Assembly (NCBI GenBank): GCA_022813625.1
Contig: JAKLMB010000029.1
Span: 372,001-436,000 of the forward strand
Length of the DNA stretch: 64,000 nucleotides
Direction of reading: 5' to 3'
Source: Aaosphaeria pasadenensis
Taxonomy: Eukaryota > Ascomycota > Dothideomycetes > Pleosporales
Shown here: positions 11,443 through 22,286 of the stretch, in pieces
How positions within the stretch are numbered: the stretch's first letter is position 1
How the letters are laid out: every line of letters begins with the position of its first letter
Made by a program: the position numbers and the translations under genes
Notes under the pieces: model-generated
What the model was told of the DNA's origin: nothing
Database searches by the model: none
The model's input: only the letters and a program-made list of their open reading frames with translations

Positions 11443-12302
11443 GAGATCATGTTTCAATGCGGAAGAACAGTCAATATATACCGGACATCACAGAGTCTGG
11501 TCTGGTCTAGAGTCTTCATGTGGCATCTGCTAGCTACAGAACGGCGTTTTCTGTGTGGTAAGCCACTAAAACGCGGGCCCCCAGATTCCCCGCAAACTGT
11601 TGGTCTCACTCATTGGGGGAGACGCCATCGAGGAAGCTAAGGCGATAGTAACGGCTCGCTCGTTCCCGTCATGGTGCAAATTTGTTCCCGCGGGAAGAGA
11701 AACGGGATAATGACTAGAATCCAAGGGGAAAACGTACTTACGGCTGCGCCGTCCCGTGGAAACGGGCTCGCCGTTGTACTCAAGACAATCGCGGCTTTAC
11801 GAGATTGGTCTTGAAGAGACGCATAAATGTCGGCTAGATTTACCGTAAATACAGAGGGTTGGCACATCAGGCTGGCCCTTTGCTAGTATTTCAGGCCTAC
11901 AACAGTGCATTCGCGAGATTTTATCGCGAGGAGTCAAGACTGTTTACTGGCTACAGGACATCCTTAATTTAGGTATAGGAACTACGTGAAGCTAGCAGGT
12001 GGCCAGCCCGACGTGCCAACTCTCTGCACATTGTTGACGGTGGTAAAACTGGGGCCTTCATTTTGTGCCATGTGACTGCGCAAAAAGAACCGAAATTCTT
12101 GTCGGTCTTCTTTTCTCAAATGAAAGAAGAACATAGGTAAAATATAGAGAACTCGACTTTTCGATGCGAATGGAGACAGAGGGTTGTAGTGAAAGTTTCA
12201 ATGAACACGACATAGTAGTTAAACTGAACCTCAAGAGGATACAAAAGATACCAGAACTTATCGTACATGCATGTCTCCAAACCTCTATGCTACACTACCT
12301 GA
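11443..12302. other. Intergenic, no gene seen
   Basis: 860 bp between the permease start and the end of the mitochondrial carrier gene, both minus strand. Short frames have no conserved features, and no repeat was recognised. Confidence 0.5.
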
Positions 12303-13226
12303 CTAACTAAGTAATGCAGCAACCTGTTCATACACCGTAAAGACAATGCCACCACTAAAGACTAATCTCCCTAATCGCATCGTACTTCCACTCCAGAAAC
12401 CCCGAATGCCCGCTCCCTGTAGGACAGTTCGAAATGCTTCCTCCGTGCTTGCTCCCTTCGCACTTTGAGCCTGCGTCTTGATCGTATCAAACGGTTGTGT
12501 TGCATAGACTGTGATAACCCCAGCCACTGCACCTGTTCCAAACGTCGTTGCACTGTTTTGTGCAATGTTGTTTCGCCGAGAAAGCTCTTTCAACACATTG
12601 TAAGATCCCATGCGTACGGCAGATGTGGCCGACTGCTTTATCGTTGTGGAGACCAATCCTCGATAAAGGCCAGCAATGCCCTGTGTTTGAATAATAAGTC
12701 TACAAGTTTGCAGACCGCCTCGACTTGATTGTCCCCCATTCTTCGCATTGTCGATGAGAGCGGTCTTCACGCGCTCCGTTGGGGTGACCGCCACCACACT
12801 TTCAGCAGCACCCGCAAGCATTCCTGCGAATACGCCTCTCCAAGGGGATAGTACACCTTTCTCGTCGGCAAGATGACGACGTATCGAGTCAAATGATAAA
12901 AACCGGACGCCGGCCTTGAAAGCAGTGCCCAGTATCAACGTTGAGCAGCCAGTGTATATAGCTCCTATGCCGTCGTTACGTGCCACTTGAGCGATGACCG
13001 CGAAAGGATTTGATGATGAGCTCGCGCCGACTTGAAGCTGTGCGCGCGTTTTTGCGAATTCGAAGGGATATGTCGCAGTTGCTTCCACCCCACCGGCAAT
13101 AGCACCAGAACAAAGCGATACAAGAGCTGTTGGAGCTTTCTTTGCTTTAGGAGGCGTAGATTTTGTCACATTGGCCGTTGACAATGTATGTATCGAATTG
13201 TTCACGGGTGCAGATGCGACGCTCAT
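12303..13226 (-). CDS. Mitochondrial carrier, tricarboxylate (citrate/aconitate) type
   Basis: Intronless, 307 aa, the normal length for the mitochondrial carrier family. Three repeats each contain the signature PX[DE]XX[KR]: PFEFAK, PTERVK and PFDTIK. A 35-residue Ser/Thr-rich N-terminal extension precedes the first helix. The sequence resembles the Ctp1 citrate carrier group, to which the fungal aconitate carriers MttA/Mtt1 of itaconate clusters also belong. Expected role: exchange of citrate, isocitrate or cis-aconitate across the inner mitochondrial membrane. It is divergent from the Zn2Cys6 gene at 13549 across 322 bp and close to a PrpF-family isomerase, which favours a specialised rather than housekeeping role. 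Which tricarboxylate it carries is not decidable here. Confidence 0.85.
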   Translation of the reverse strand: MSVASAPVNNSIHTLSTANVTKSTPPKAKKAPTALVSLCSGAIAGGVEATATYPFEFAKTRAQLQVGASSSSNPFAVIAQVARNDGIGAIYTGCSTLILGTAFKAGVRFLSFDSIRRHLADEKGVLSPWRGVFAGMLAGAAESVVAVTPTERVKTALIDNAKNGGQSSRGGLQTCRLIIQTQGIAGLYRGLVSTTIKQSATSAVRMGSYNVLKELSRRNNIAQNSATTFGTGAVAGVITVYATQPFDTIKTQAQSAKGASTEEAFRTVLQGAGIRGFWSGSTMRLGRLVFSGGIVFTVYEQVAALLS

Positions 13227-13548
13227 GGTGGCTGTATGGGATGAAAAAAAGGTGCCGAGAATAAATTTTGATACCGATATTCTGATGCATCAAGGATTAT
13301 TTAGATAATAGTCTGGGCATGAATAAATCCGTACCCAGAATAATGGAGAGAAATATAGTACCCATACGTCCAATGCCTTCCATGTCGGACGCGGCCCGAC
13401 GGGAGTGCCGACTTCCCGCTGTCCCACAACCTCTTCGCGCTCCTGCAACATACCCGCCGCTCAACACTCGTCCGCTCTGTTCTTCGTCAAGTTAATCGAA
13501 TGTCCCGTTCAGAGTATCTGTTTGTGCCAAGTACCTTACCGCGGAAGC
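13227..13548. promoter_or_regulatory. Short divergent promoter between carrier and Zn2Cys6 gene
   Basis: 322-bp intergenic region shared by the mitochondrial carrier (minus) and the regulator (plus). It is small enough for common control. The part near the regulator is rich in CGG/CCG triplets (around 13390-13440), but I see no clear paired operator. Confidence 0.4.
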
Positions 13549-15866
13549 ATGAGTACGGGAGGCAACGAGCCCTCGCCTAGTCGCCCTCGCAAACGTGCGC
13601 TTGAGGCCTGCACCTTCTGTCGCCGTCGCAAGGTTCGTCATCATAGCACCCATGCCAACCTTCAAGACACTGAGCTTTCGCACAGATCAAATGCAGTGCA
13701 GAGAGGCCGTCATGCGCAAATTGTAAAACACATGGAACGACATGCAGCTATGAGCCCATAGAGGAGGCCCAACAAGCCCGCAGCCGTCCAAGCAAGGCTC
13801 CACGAAGGGAACCCACTTCAGAGTCGATTACCATCACCACGTCTTCGACACCACAGACAGTGTCGCGTATTGTTGTTGCTTCCAATGGCGCTTCTAGTTA
13901 TCATGGACGTACGAGCACTTTGTTTGATGAAAATCCCCATGACCGAGCCAGTACTGAAACGCGCCCTCGAATGCCTGATGAATGGGTTGAAAAGGGCCTC
14001 GTTGCTGAAGCTGCGCGCCAGCGACAACTCGAGGAAGTAAACTTCCGCCTTGGGAAGCTCGATTTCGATGGTGTTGAACCCGATCTGGGAATGCACTTAC
14101 TGTCCTTGCATTGGAATCGTCAACATCATTCATTCCTCACAACATATCGTCCAGCATTTATGCGTGATATGGCGTGTGGGGGCCCCTACTTCTCCAAACT
14201 TCTTCTCAATGCCATCTACTTTGGTGCTTCAAAATTTAGCCCACGGCATGAGGTTCGGCGAGTAGCTGACGACGTACGTACTGCCGGCTGGCAATTTCGT
14301 CAAAGGGTGCGCGAACTCCTAGGCGGTGCTCTCGATAAGAGTGAGGTCACCACTATCCAGGCATTACTAGTGATGACAAACTCTCTGTTCGCTTTGGGTG
14401 ATGAGCGTAGCGCTGCCTGGCTCTATGCTGGCCTCGCCTTTCGCATGATTGTCGATTTAGGAATGCACGTAGATACCGTAGATCTGGCAAGTACTCGCAA
14501 GTTTTCGGACGAAGATTATGAAATTCGGAGGCGCGTGTTCTGGGCAGCATTTGGTATATATTGATCCGTCTCCAGCTAATACATTCAACTGATGGAGAGA
14601 CAGTTGTCGATAAGATCCAGAGTTTATATCAGGGTCGGCCGGTCAGCATCAAGGAATCCGACACCCTTGTCCCTATCAAGTTTCTCGATACTTACGAAGA
14701 GCTTGAGAATTGGTCACCTTTTGCATATTCTACCCAGTCAAGCTCTACCTACCAGGGATCACCGGCCTACAGCATCACTACCTTTCAACATTTGTGCAAG
14801 CTGTCCGTGATTCTCAGCGACATTCTAAGCACAATATACACGGAAAGAACTTTCGACTCCAGTCCAGGAGAACTCTCGGCCAAATTGGAGAGTATCCATT
14901 CAAAGCTGACAACATGGCATAGCCATCTACCTGCTCATCTTGCTGTTGACGTGAAAAAAGAGCCTATAACACCACCTCCACACGTATTGAGCCTACAGTA
15001 AGTCTTTCCAGGCCCACCTATCCCACTTTCATCTGAACACCGATAGTGCTATGTACAATGTACTCATGATACTGCTACACCGCCCATTTGTTGCCGACGG
15101 ACATCTTTACAGTACATCTCGCAGCATATCGGTCAATTCCTTTATAGCCTGTGCCACAGCAGCTGAAAACATAGTCGATCTTCTACGTGTGTATGACAAA
15201 GCATTCAGCGTACGCAGGGCACCATACTTGATATCTTATGCGACATACGTTGCCGCCACTATCCATGCTCGCATTGCTGCAAAGAGAGGCGTCGGTTCAA
15301 ATGCTCATAGTAATTTGAAAGCGTGCTTGGCCGTATTTCGAGAAAACCAAGAGACAAATTGGGCTGTTCGGCGCGCTAATGCTATTGTACAGAACCTGAT
15401 GAAAAGGCTAGGAGTAGACATTCCTAGCCCTGACGAAACTCGAATTGATCGGGATAATGGCGGGAACAGTCAGAGTAGTACTCCCGGTACGTCAACAAGC
15501 AGGTCAATGGCGAGAGAACCTAGCTTGCACAGTCTGGATATCGACGGCATTATTCAGAGTTTTGTACGAGAACAGGAAACTATGCAAGTTCCCCAAGCAA
15601 GTCAGTCTGGTCGCAATATGTCATCAGATGCCACATTCCCCGCGCAGCCAATGTGGTCCTTTCCAAGTACAGAGGTTCCAGGTGTGGGGCCGCAATCCGA
15701 GAATCAGGATACGAATACCCTTGCCTATGAAAACGATTCGAGTTGGCTATACCAAGGGCAACAACAACCGTTTGGAGAAGTTTCTATATCGGTAGATGAC
15801 TTACTCTACGGTTTCAACGGATCGGCACTAGACAGCTTCCCCATCCTCGATGGAACTATGATGTGA
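13549..15866 (+). CDS. Zn(II)2Cys6 fungal transcription factor
   Basis: Four-exon model: 13549-13632, 13686-14553, 14604-14997, 15047-15866 (2166 nt, 721 aa, frame closes). The first intron interrupts the zinc cluster. Spliced, it reads CTFCRRRKIKC followed by CANCKTHGTTC, a complete CX2CX6CX6CX2CX6C cluster near residue 22. The middle has the fungal-specific TF domain (MHLLSLHWNRQHHSFLTTYRPAF, GLAFRMIVDLGMHVD, RRRVFWAAFVVDKIQSLYQGRP). The C-terminus is Gln/Ser/Asn-rich with acidic patches, a plausible activation region. Divergent to the tricarboxylate carrier and upstream of the PrpF-family gene, it is the natural candidate regulator of both. The start at 13549 is chosen because the in-frame upstream part is low quality and out of family. 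Confidence 0.88.
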
Positions 15867-15933
15867 GGAGCGGCGAAATAAGAACCGGGACGCACGATGC
15901 AATCAATCACTACCTACCCGTCTACTGATCAAT

Positions 15934-15942
15934 AGAGCCGCT
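15934..15942. repeat. 9-bp target site duplication of MITE copy 2 (left)
   Basis: AGAGCCGCT, repeated exactly at 16189-16197 directly after the right end of the element. Confidence 0.85.
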
Positions 15943-16188
15943 CTCAGCCTAAGGGGGGAGTCGGAAATAGTCCTACGAAGGCTCGTGAGGCTATTTAATT
16001 GACTACAGAGACACTTCAGAGGGCAGAATAACATTATATTAAAAACACTTCTTAAGGCTTCGCAATATTGCTATTAAATTTAAATACTAAATGCTATAAT
16101 ATTATTTACTGGATACAACGGTGCTTGGGTGGTGATCATAACAATAGTGGGTGGCCAGGACTATTTCCGGGTTCCCCCTTAGGTTGAG
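15943..16188 (+). mobile_element. MULE-type MITE, copy 2 (intact)
   Basis: 246 bp with terminal inverted repeats of about 34 bp. The left end begins CTCAGCCTAAGGGGG and the right end reads, reversed, CTCAACCTAAGGGGG; both continue into a shared CGGAAATAGTCCT. It is flanked by a perfect 9-bp direct repeat AGAGCCGCT at 15934-15942 and 16189-16197, the target duplication size of Mutator-like elements. The interior is AT-rich and non-coding, so it must have been mobilised by a transposase elsewhere. Confidence 0.85.
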
Positions 16189-16472
16189 AGAGCCGCTACC
16201 TAAACACGCTGCCCGCCTATTCATCCGCGGCTAAACTTCGGGCCCCACACCCCTTCCCGTCCTCCCTCCCGTTCCCTCTCAGTAGCGATGCCGCGGGAAT
16301 GGTGCAGACCCGTCAGGCAATGCAGACTTCAGACCTCACCAAGAGCTACCCGGGCAGCAAGATTTACCAGTAATAGTCATATAAAGATATTTCACTTTGG
16401 AGCCATCATGGAAGTACTCCGATGTCTGACAGGCTTTTTCCATAATTATATTCCTGGCCTTTGGGGTTTTCA

Positions 16473-17884
16473 ATGCTTCGCGCACTTGCTAAATCATTTC
16501 ACACAAAAACATCCCATCTTTCTATAATCGAGACATCTACTACTGCCCCAACCCCGACTTGGCTTTTACCCACTTTCATAATGCATACCGAACGACCTCC
16601 TAGAAAGGTCCGATGCAAATTGCCAGCAGTGCTCATGCGTGCCGGGACCTCCAAAGGCCTTTTCGTACACCGTCATCATCTACCTGCTTCTGAAACTGAT
16701 TGGACGGCTCCATTACTTGCCGCAATGGGATCTCATAACTCAGATGCTCGTCAGGTAGATGGTGTTGGTGGCGGAACGTCTACAACTTCAAAGGTTGCCG
16801 TAGTATCGCCGTCAACACGTTTAGGTGTGGATGTGGACTATACCTTTGTCCAAGTCGCAGTTGGGAAAGGAATGGTCGATTTGAGTGGGAACTGTGGGAA
16901 CATGTGTTCGGGTGTCGGCCCATTCGCCCTTCAAGAAGGACTTGTGCGTGCCAGGCCTGGGGACAGGACCGTAAGTCTTCTTCAGTCGACTCGCAGTATC
17001 GTTGTATCTAATAATTTTCATAGGTTGATGTTAAAATATTCAACACTAATACATCGCGGATAATTGTCGACACTGTTGAAATAGATGAGTTTGGCCAGTA
17101 TGAAGAAGATGGTGACTATTCGATGCCGGGCGTGAAAGGAACTGGCAGCGAAGTCAAAGTTGCTTTCGTCGACCCAGCAGGGAGTATGACTGGCAAGCTT
17201 TTCCCAACCGGGAAGCGTAACGAGACCATCGTAGTGAAGAAGAGAAACGACAGTCCGTTCTCGGTCAGAGCAACCTTGATTGACGCTGCCAACCCCTTCA
17301 TTCTTGTCGACGCCAATACGCTACCACTACATCTTCGCTCATGTTCCAAGGATTCGACCGGATATTTGGAGTACATGGAGATGATTCGACGTACTGGTGC
17401 AGTTACAATGGGCCTAGCATCCAGTACTGATGCTGCAGCCAAAGTGAGAGGAACGCCGAAGCTTGCCCTCGTTTCAACTACCGACGATGCGAGTCTTCAA
17501 GTGCAAGCGTTCAGCATGGGAAAACCTCATCCGAGTCTACAACTGACCGGAGCAGCATGTATTGCTGCCGCAGTATGCATTGAGGGCACAGTAGCTCATG
17601 ATATCGCTTCAAGATCGGGCACCCAGGCTGCGTGGCAGCTCTCAACGCCTGAGAGGACCCCGAGTCCTTCTCTTTCGGACTCGAGTGACCACAGCTGTCC
17701 TGTCCTTCCCGACAGGAAGACTGTTAGCATCGCGCATCCGAGTGGATTAATCACTGTCGATGTCTCTGCCGCGAGCTCGACTGAAATAGCGGTGGTGGAC
17801 CGATGTATCGTTTCTCGCACAGCTCGACGATTATTCGAGGGGAACGTGTACTACTATCAAGACGCTATGCAATGTCAAGCCTAG
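16473..17884 (+). CDS. PrpF-family isomerase (aconitate / methylaconitate isomerase-like)
   Basis: Two exons, 16473-16970 and 17024-17884 (1359 nt, 452 aa, frame closes). The core starts LPAVLMRAGTSKGLF and includes DGVGGGTSTTSKVA and SGNCGNMCSGVGPFA, the signature blocks of the PrpF family (diaminopimelate-epimerase fold). These enzymes isomerise double bonds of aconitate-like acids; fungal relatives include the aconitate delta-isomerase Adi1 of the Ustilago itaconate cluster. With the start at 16473 the first 20 residues (MLRALAKSFHTKTSHL) are basic and hydroxylated without acids, like a mitochondrial presequence. An internal ATG at 16581 gives a protein without it. The neighbouring tricarboxylate carrier and regulator suggest an aconitate-related pathway. 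The substrate is inferred, not shown. Confidence 0.85.
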
Positions 17885-18438
17885 AATTAATACCACCAAT
17901 TTTATACCCAACAAAGTTTCGTGTTGAACCAAGGGAATGTTGTATACCCTCACCATTTCATAAGCAGTCTAGTGTCTCATTAGTGTCCGATAACAGTTAG
18001 TGTAGCAATGTGCTCCTGCAGACCACCAACCACCATATCAACAACGACATCTTGACTTCACGATCTCCTCAGGGCAATATACCCAAAATGCCTTTATATG
18101 AACCCCCTCCGTGAGTTCCAGTCGCAGTCCAGTTGCTGTATATGATGCCCTCATTGAATTATGGCCTTATCTTTCGCCCAATACCCTTTTCACGCTTCCA
18201 CTTCTAATCGACTCGACGAGGAACAGAGCAGACGAGTGGCGAGTGGCGGCCATGTTGCTGGAACCTGAATAAATTGTGCAAGAGCGAGCAGTCGGCACCC
18301 CCCTCGGCATCCGATAATGCATCTCAACAATTCAGGCCCGGTAAGGCGTATAAATGCTGTCGAATCCAAGATTCTCGTCCTCCTTCCTTCCTCCACCTTT
18401 GACCTTCCCAACCCATCATCCATCTCATCACAAGCAGA
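17885..18438. other. Intergenic, no gene seen
   Basis: 3' region of the PrpF-family gene and promoter of the F-box gene. The last 80 bp are CT/CA-rich, as usual for fungal core promoters. Nothing else recognised. Confidence 0.5.
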
Positions 18439-19651
18439 ATGATGAGAGTGCCACGCTGCACTAGAAATTCTGATCTACTCATAGCCAACATGGCACAACT
18501 CCCTCACCACTGTCGAATGCCCACTGAGCTTGTCTTACGCATTGGCACCTACCTCTCACCGGCCGACTATTTGAGCCTAGAAGCATCCTGTCGCCACTTC
18601 CGATATATGCTTCAGAATGAAACAACCGAGATCTCTGGTGCCTCTGACCGGCGGAAATTCTTTCGACGGATAAAAAGAGACAAGTGTTCGCAGGCTGCAC
18701 AGGCAGAAATAGAAGCATTAGAAGGTTATGAGGAGGGCAGGACGACTAGACTTTTACTATCCCTAGGAAATCTGTTCTGCAGCTACTGTGTGTCCCCTCA
18801 CCCAGTTCAGTTCTTTAGTCTAGATGCTGTTCTAGAGTCCCCATTCAACCGCGTTTGTCGAGGAGCAGCAGGCGTCTTACGGGTATGCCAGCATCGCGAA
18901 ATGACTTTTGCAGAAGTCAGAAAGGCTATTCCAACTAGAGCGCGAGAGAAGTATCTGTGCGATCATTCAGATCACGACAGAGAACCCAGCGGGCCCTGTA
19001 TCTTTGACGAAGCCCGGCATGAACGCAAGTCAAGGTCTGCTGAGAGGTGGGACCTCACTAACGATGTGTACTTCAAGTGTCAACGTTGGAGTTACTTTAA
19101 CCCCGAGCCCTTACGCCTGAGTATATCCAAGATTAAGGTCTATCTCTGTCCGCATTTCACTCCCTCAAGCCGGGCCTTCTTTGATCTCATGTATGCCCCG
19201 ATACGGAAAGACGAAGATGTCCGCGTTGAACGTTCGATTGTTTCTGATTCATGGTGTCCGCACAAGGATTGTAACACTCGTTTCACGTTCGACGATTTGA
19301 CAAAAAGACGAGCAGAACTGGAGATTTCGCGAGCATTGGGGAACCTTTTGGAACCAACCTCAAAAGAATGGTTGAGCCACGTTCAAGTCGCCACCACTAC
19401 CTCGAGCCGTGCTCGTGTAGCCAGAAAGCAGTGACCTGAGCTTAAATCACTTTGCGGGTGGTACCCTTCTTCGTCATGTGTGGGACCTTGACCCCGATTT
19501 ATTAGAGGATTCTGGTCTTTGCGAAGTAAATCGGAGATCAGAGTGCCAGGATGAGCTATATTGGAAGAGTCTTATTCAACTATTTATGAGAAAGGACTTT
19601 CCTATCTCTGGTCTAGATCCACATCTTGATTGGATCTCCCCCCGGGTTTGA
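18439..19651 (+). CDS. F-box protein; C-terminal part lies in the +1 frame
   Basis: The first part (ATG 18439, or 18490 in a tidier position) is open to a stop at 19434. It has an N-terminal F-box (MPTELVLRIGTYLSPADYLSLEASCRHF), which would bind Skp1 in an SCF ubiquitin ligase, and several cysteines (FCSYC, CPHKDC). Directly after the stop, the +1 frame is open and protein-like from about 19407 to the stop at 19649-19651, reading GTLLRHVWDLDPDLLED and ELYWKSLIQLF. This looks like the true C-terminus of this F-box family. Either a small intron near 19390-19420 restores the frame or the gene carries a frameshift; I could not find a convincing splice pair. Target unknown. Confidence 0.65.
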
Positions 19652-19748
19652 AATCGCTGCTGTATCTGGACACTCATCGAGGAGCTATGCACGAAAAAAG
19701 CCTCGAGAACAATCCGTTAGCAGGCACCTGCTCGGGGGGTATTGATTG

Positions 19749-20685
19749 TCATGCACTGCACTGCGTATCTTCGCGCGCCACAGCCGCAACAAACTCCGCC
19801 CAACTCGGTCCAAAACTTTCGTAAAATGCTTGCGTCAAATCCGTCACGAACAAATACTCTGCACGATCCCGAAGTTCGTGCGTCAAAGCAGATACCTCGC
19901 ACTTCGGAACCGAATGAACCATGTAGCTGGACCTCGTTCGATTATAAGGCGACGTTGCGAGCCATCGCTGGTAATCATCGGTACGATAATTAGCAAACGA
20001 GTCTTCCACCACTGTCGTAAGGTCCGGTCCCGGTTGAGCAAGTGTAGCGTCCACGGCCGTCCCAGGATTATGGATTACCTAGGGCAATTGTCAACATTTC
20101 GAAAAATACACCTCAGACTACACATATTACTTACGAGACGATTGCCTGCAAGCCCGGCTGTTTCTTTCGCGCGCTGCGTGATAGCATTCAAATACGCTGC
20201 CACCTCTGGTGTAAACCGATTCGGCGTTTCGTCGAAGAAAATTCCTTTCACGCCAAGTCCAGGGTACCGACTATCTGTCGACCACTTCGCATACGCATCA
20301 ATATCTGCGTACACATCGGCAAGCGGTCTTCGACAGTAATCAATTTTCACATATCCAACTGTCTCTGCATTTGGCTGCGCATTGAGCCTAGGCACCTCTC
20401 GAACATAATCTGGATTCGGCCACCATGGTGGCGCCCCTGGTCCGCTGCTCGGATTAACAATGATTGTAAACTTCACGCTGCGGTGAAGGGACAATCTAGA
20501 AGCATTTTGTTAATCGGAATACTTCATGCAAGGGGCAATAAGGGGCAGGAAACGTACGCGCCGTAGAGAGGGTCCCACGCGCCAGGAGCGGGATAAATAT
20601 ACAATGGAAGAAGGACATTGGCTTTTGGCTTCGACTGAGGCGGTTGTGCGACAGTCGCGTTTATGTTCTGCGGCTCGACTGCCAT
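19749..20685 (-). CDS. Spherulin-4-like (spherulation-specific family 4) protein
   Basis: Three exons: 20685-20558, 20495-20135, 20078-19749 (819 nt, 272 aa, frame closes). The sequence has the family landmarks: NVLLPLYIYPAPGAWDPLY near the start, then FTIIVNPSSGPG, VGYVKIDYCRR, GIFFDETP and VIHNPGT, ending in a Tyr/Arg-rich region. The family is widespread in filamentous fungi, named from a Physarum encystment protein, and has a TIM-barrel-like pattern resembling glycoside hydrolases. No signal peptide is visible with this start. Its biochemical role is not established, so only family membership is claimed. Confidence 0.85.
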
Positions 20686-22286
20686 TCTGCTAGCGATACT
20701 CGTGGAGGCATCTTCAACCAGGTACGTGGCCGCAAACCCCACAAACAACTAGCTTACTAATCAGAAATTTAGGTTAAATATGGATTTTTGTGTCTTGGTA
20801 TCTCACGAATACGCAGAATACGTTGACCATGTTGATTTATTGTTACTGCTTCATTCATGTCAGTTCTGATCTCTTACTTTTGTTGTCATGCAGGCGTACC
20901 TCTAGTTTTGCTCGTATTCACAATGACTTTGTTGCGCCACAAATTTGGAACAATACTATCGACAAAGCATACATCTATCATAAAAATGGTAGAGATGAAT
21001 TCCTCATAAACGCGCATATGTTGCTGGTTTTATATTCATATCAACTTTTCTTGCTCCCTGTGGTGGCTGGAATGCAAGACATGGCGCTTTGGTTAACGAA
21101 TGAGGAAAAAGGAAAAAAGATCACACATGCCTTGAAAGGCTTCGCAGGGGGACTTGGTATCACTCCAAGGGAATTAGTTTCCCAGATTGAGTCTCTTCGT
21201 CCTCATAAATACTCCATTAGTACTTTGCTCGTTCAGTCTGCCTGCGAAGAAGTGGGTGCAATGTATTCGGAATTCAAGTTTAGCGGCGCTCTTTCAGACT
21301 TCCTAAAGGTGAGCCCAAACGCCCCGTCAGGCATAAAATTTGGAAGTCAATTTACCGTGACATTCGGACGAAAATCTAGGGCTTAAGATACCAATTTGGG
21401 TTCTGTGTCGTAGTACGATTGCACGCCATGGCCAATTGGTACCGCGCGGAGTGTCACATGGTCAACTATGGCACCGATTGACACTGTACGACTGGTGATG
21501 CTTTTTTACAATGAATGGCTCGATGGATTCATTGCGAGTCAAATAAGCAACAAAACCCCATATGGCGGTTGCCACATCATGTTTGTTTCAATACCTACAA
21601 TGATCGTTGCGCAGATTTGGTTGATGGAGTCCTCAATTCCTTATTTCAGGTGTATCCGGGGCTATATCCCTTGTGTCTGCCACATGATCGAAGAGGAGAG
21701 TTAGAAATGCGAAACTTCAACGTAGCGCTGGGAGTGGTTATTATTGGAGAGGTTGCACTCTTTACTGAGATTGCAGCTGGTCATCGAAGCTGGACTCGAG
21801 CCTCAACAGAGTTATACCAGTGGCGTTGGTGGCGGTCGCAAAGTGATTGTGTTGCACAAACAAGTTTATTGGAGAACTCGAGAACGGAAAAAGAAAGGAA
21901 GCGAGCCGAGGATGTTCATCATGAATCCTGTTGCCGAGTTTTCAGTGATCCCGACACTTGGGTACTCAAATATCTTGTCACTGAGCTTGGTGTTGCATAT
22001 TATCCTATTGCAAACGCCTTCAATATCTTGGAAATCTGAAATGGGAAGCTTGTCAAAGATAGTGGGATTTTGTTATATAAAAAGTAAACGTTAATCATCC
22101 CTCCACATGTTGAATATGGAAATGGAGAAGTTGAAGGAAAATAAAGTAAGCGAATGTGACCACAGTGACCGACCAATTCCAACTTCCTTTTTCGATCCTT
22201 TCGACATCAAACATAGCGTCATTATGTCATGTAAGACAGCCTCAGAGTGAAGATATCTGCTTTATCTGCAGTGTTCCCGAGCATGA
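20686..22286. other. Gene-poor stretch with eroded-looking frames
   Basis: About 1.6 kb. Several overlapping frames on the plus strand (20790-21386, 21468-21704, 21515-22039) show patchy protein-like segments but do not join into one model by splice sites I can defend. One frame is listed separately at low confidence. The region may contain a decayed gene. Confidence 0.35.
21018..21386 (+). CDS. Hypothetical small protein, possible secreted
   Basis: Frame of 122 aa from an ATG inside a longer open frame (the frame itself opens at 20790). The first 18 residues (MLLVLYSYQLFLLPVVAG) resemble a signal peptide, and the rest is a mixed helical sequence without cysteine pairs (LLVQSACEEVGAMYSEF). 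No family recognised. It lies in a stretch that may be decayed coding sequence, so it could be a remnant exon rather than a gene. Confidence 0.22.
   Translation: MLLVLYSYQLFLLPVVAGMQDMALWLTNEEKGKKITHALKGFAGGLGITPRELVSQIESLRPHKYSISTLLVQSACEEVGAMYSEFKFSGALSDFLKVSPNAPSGIKFGSQFTVTFGRKSRA

Larger units (their letters stand above)
15867..16472. other. Intergenic containing MITE copy 2
   Basis: Between regulator and PrpF-family gene. It holds the intact element at 15943-16188. After that, about 280 bp remain as the promoter of the PrpF-family gene. Confidence 0.6.

Noticed and set aside
9724..17884. A complete itaconate biosynthesis cluster
   Set aside because: No cis-aconitate decarboxylase (CadA) or trans-aconitate decarboxylase (Tad1-like) is visible in the window, so only a partial aconitate module is proposed.
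18439..19434. Treating the F-box ORF as complete
   Set aside because: The open, protein-like +1 frame directly downstream argues that the stop at 19434 is not the natural end.
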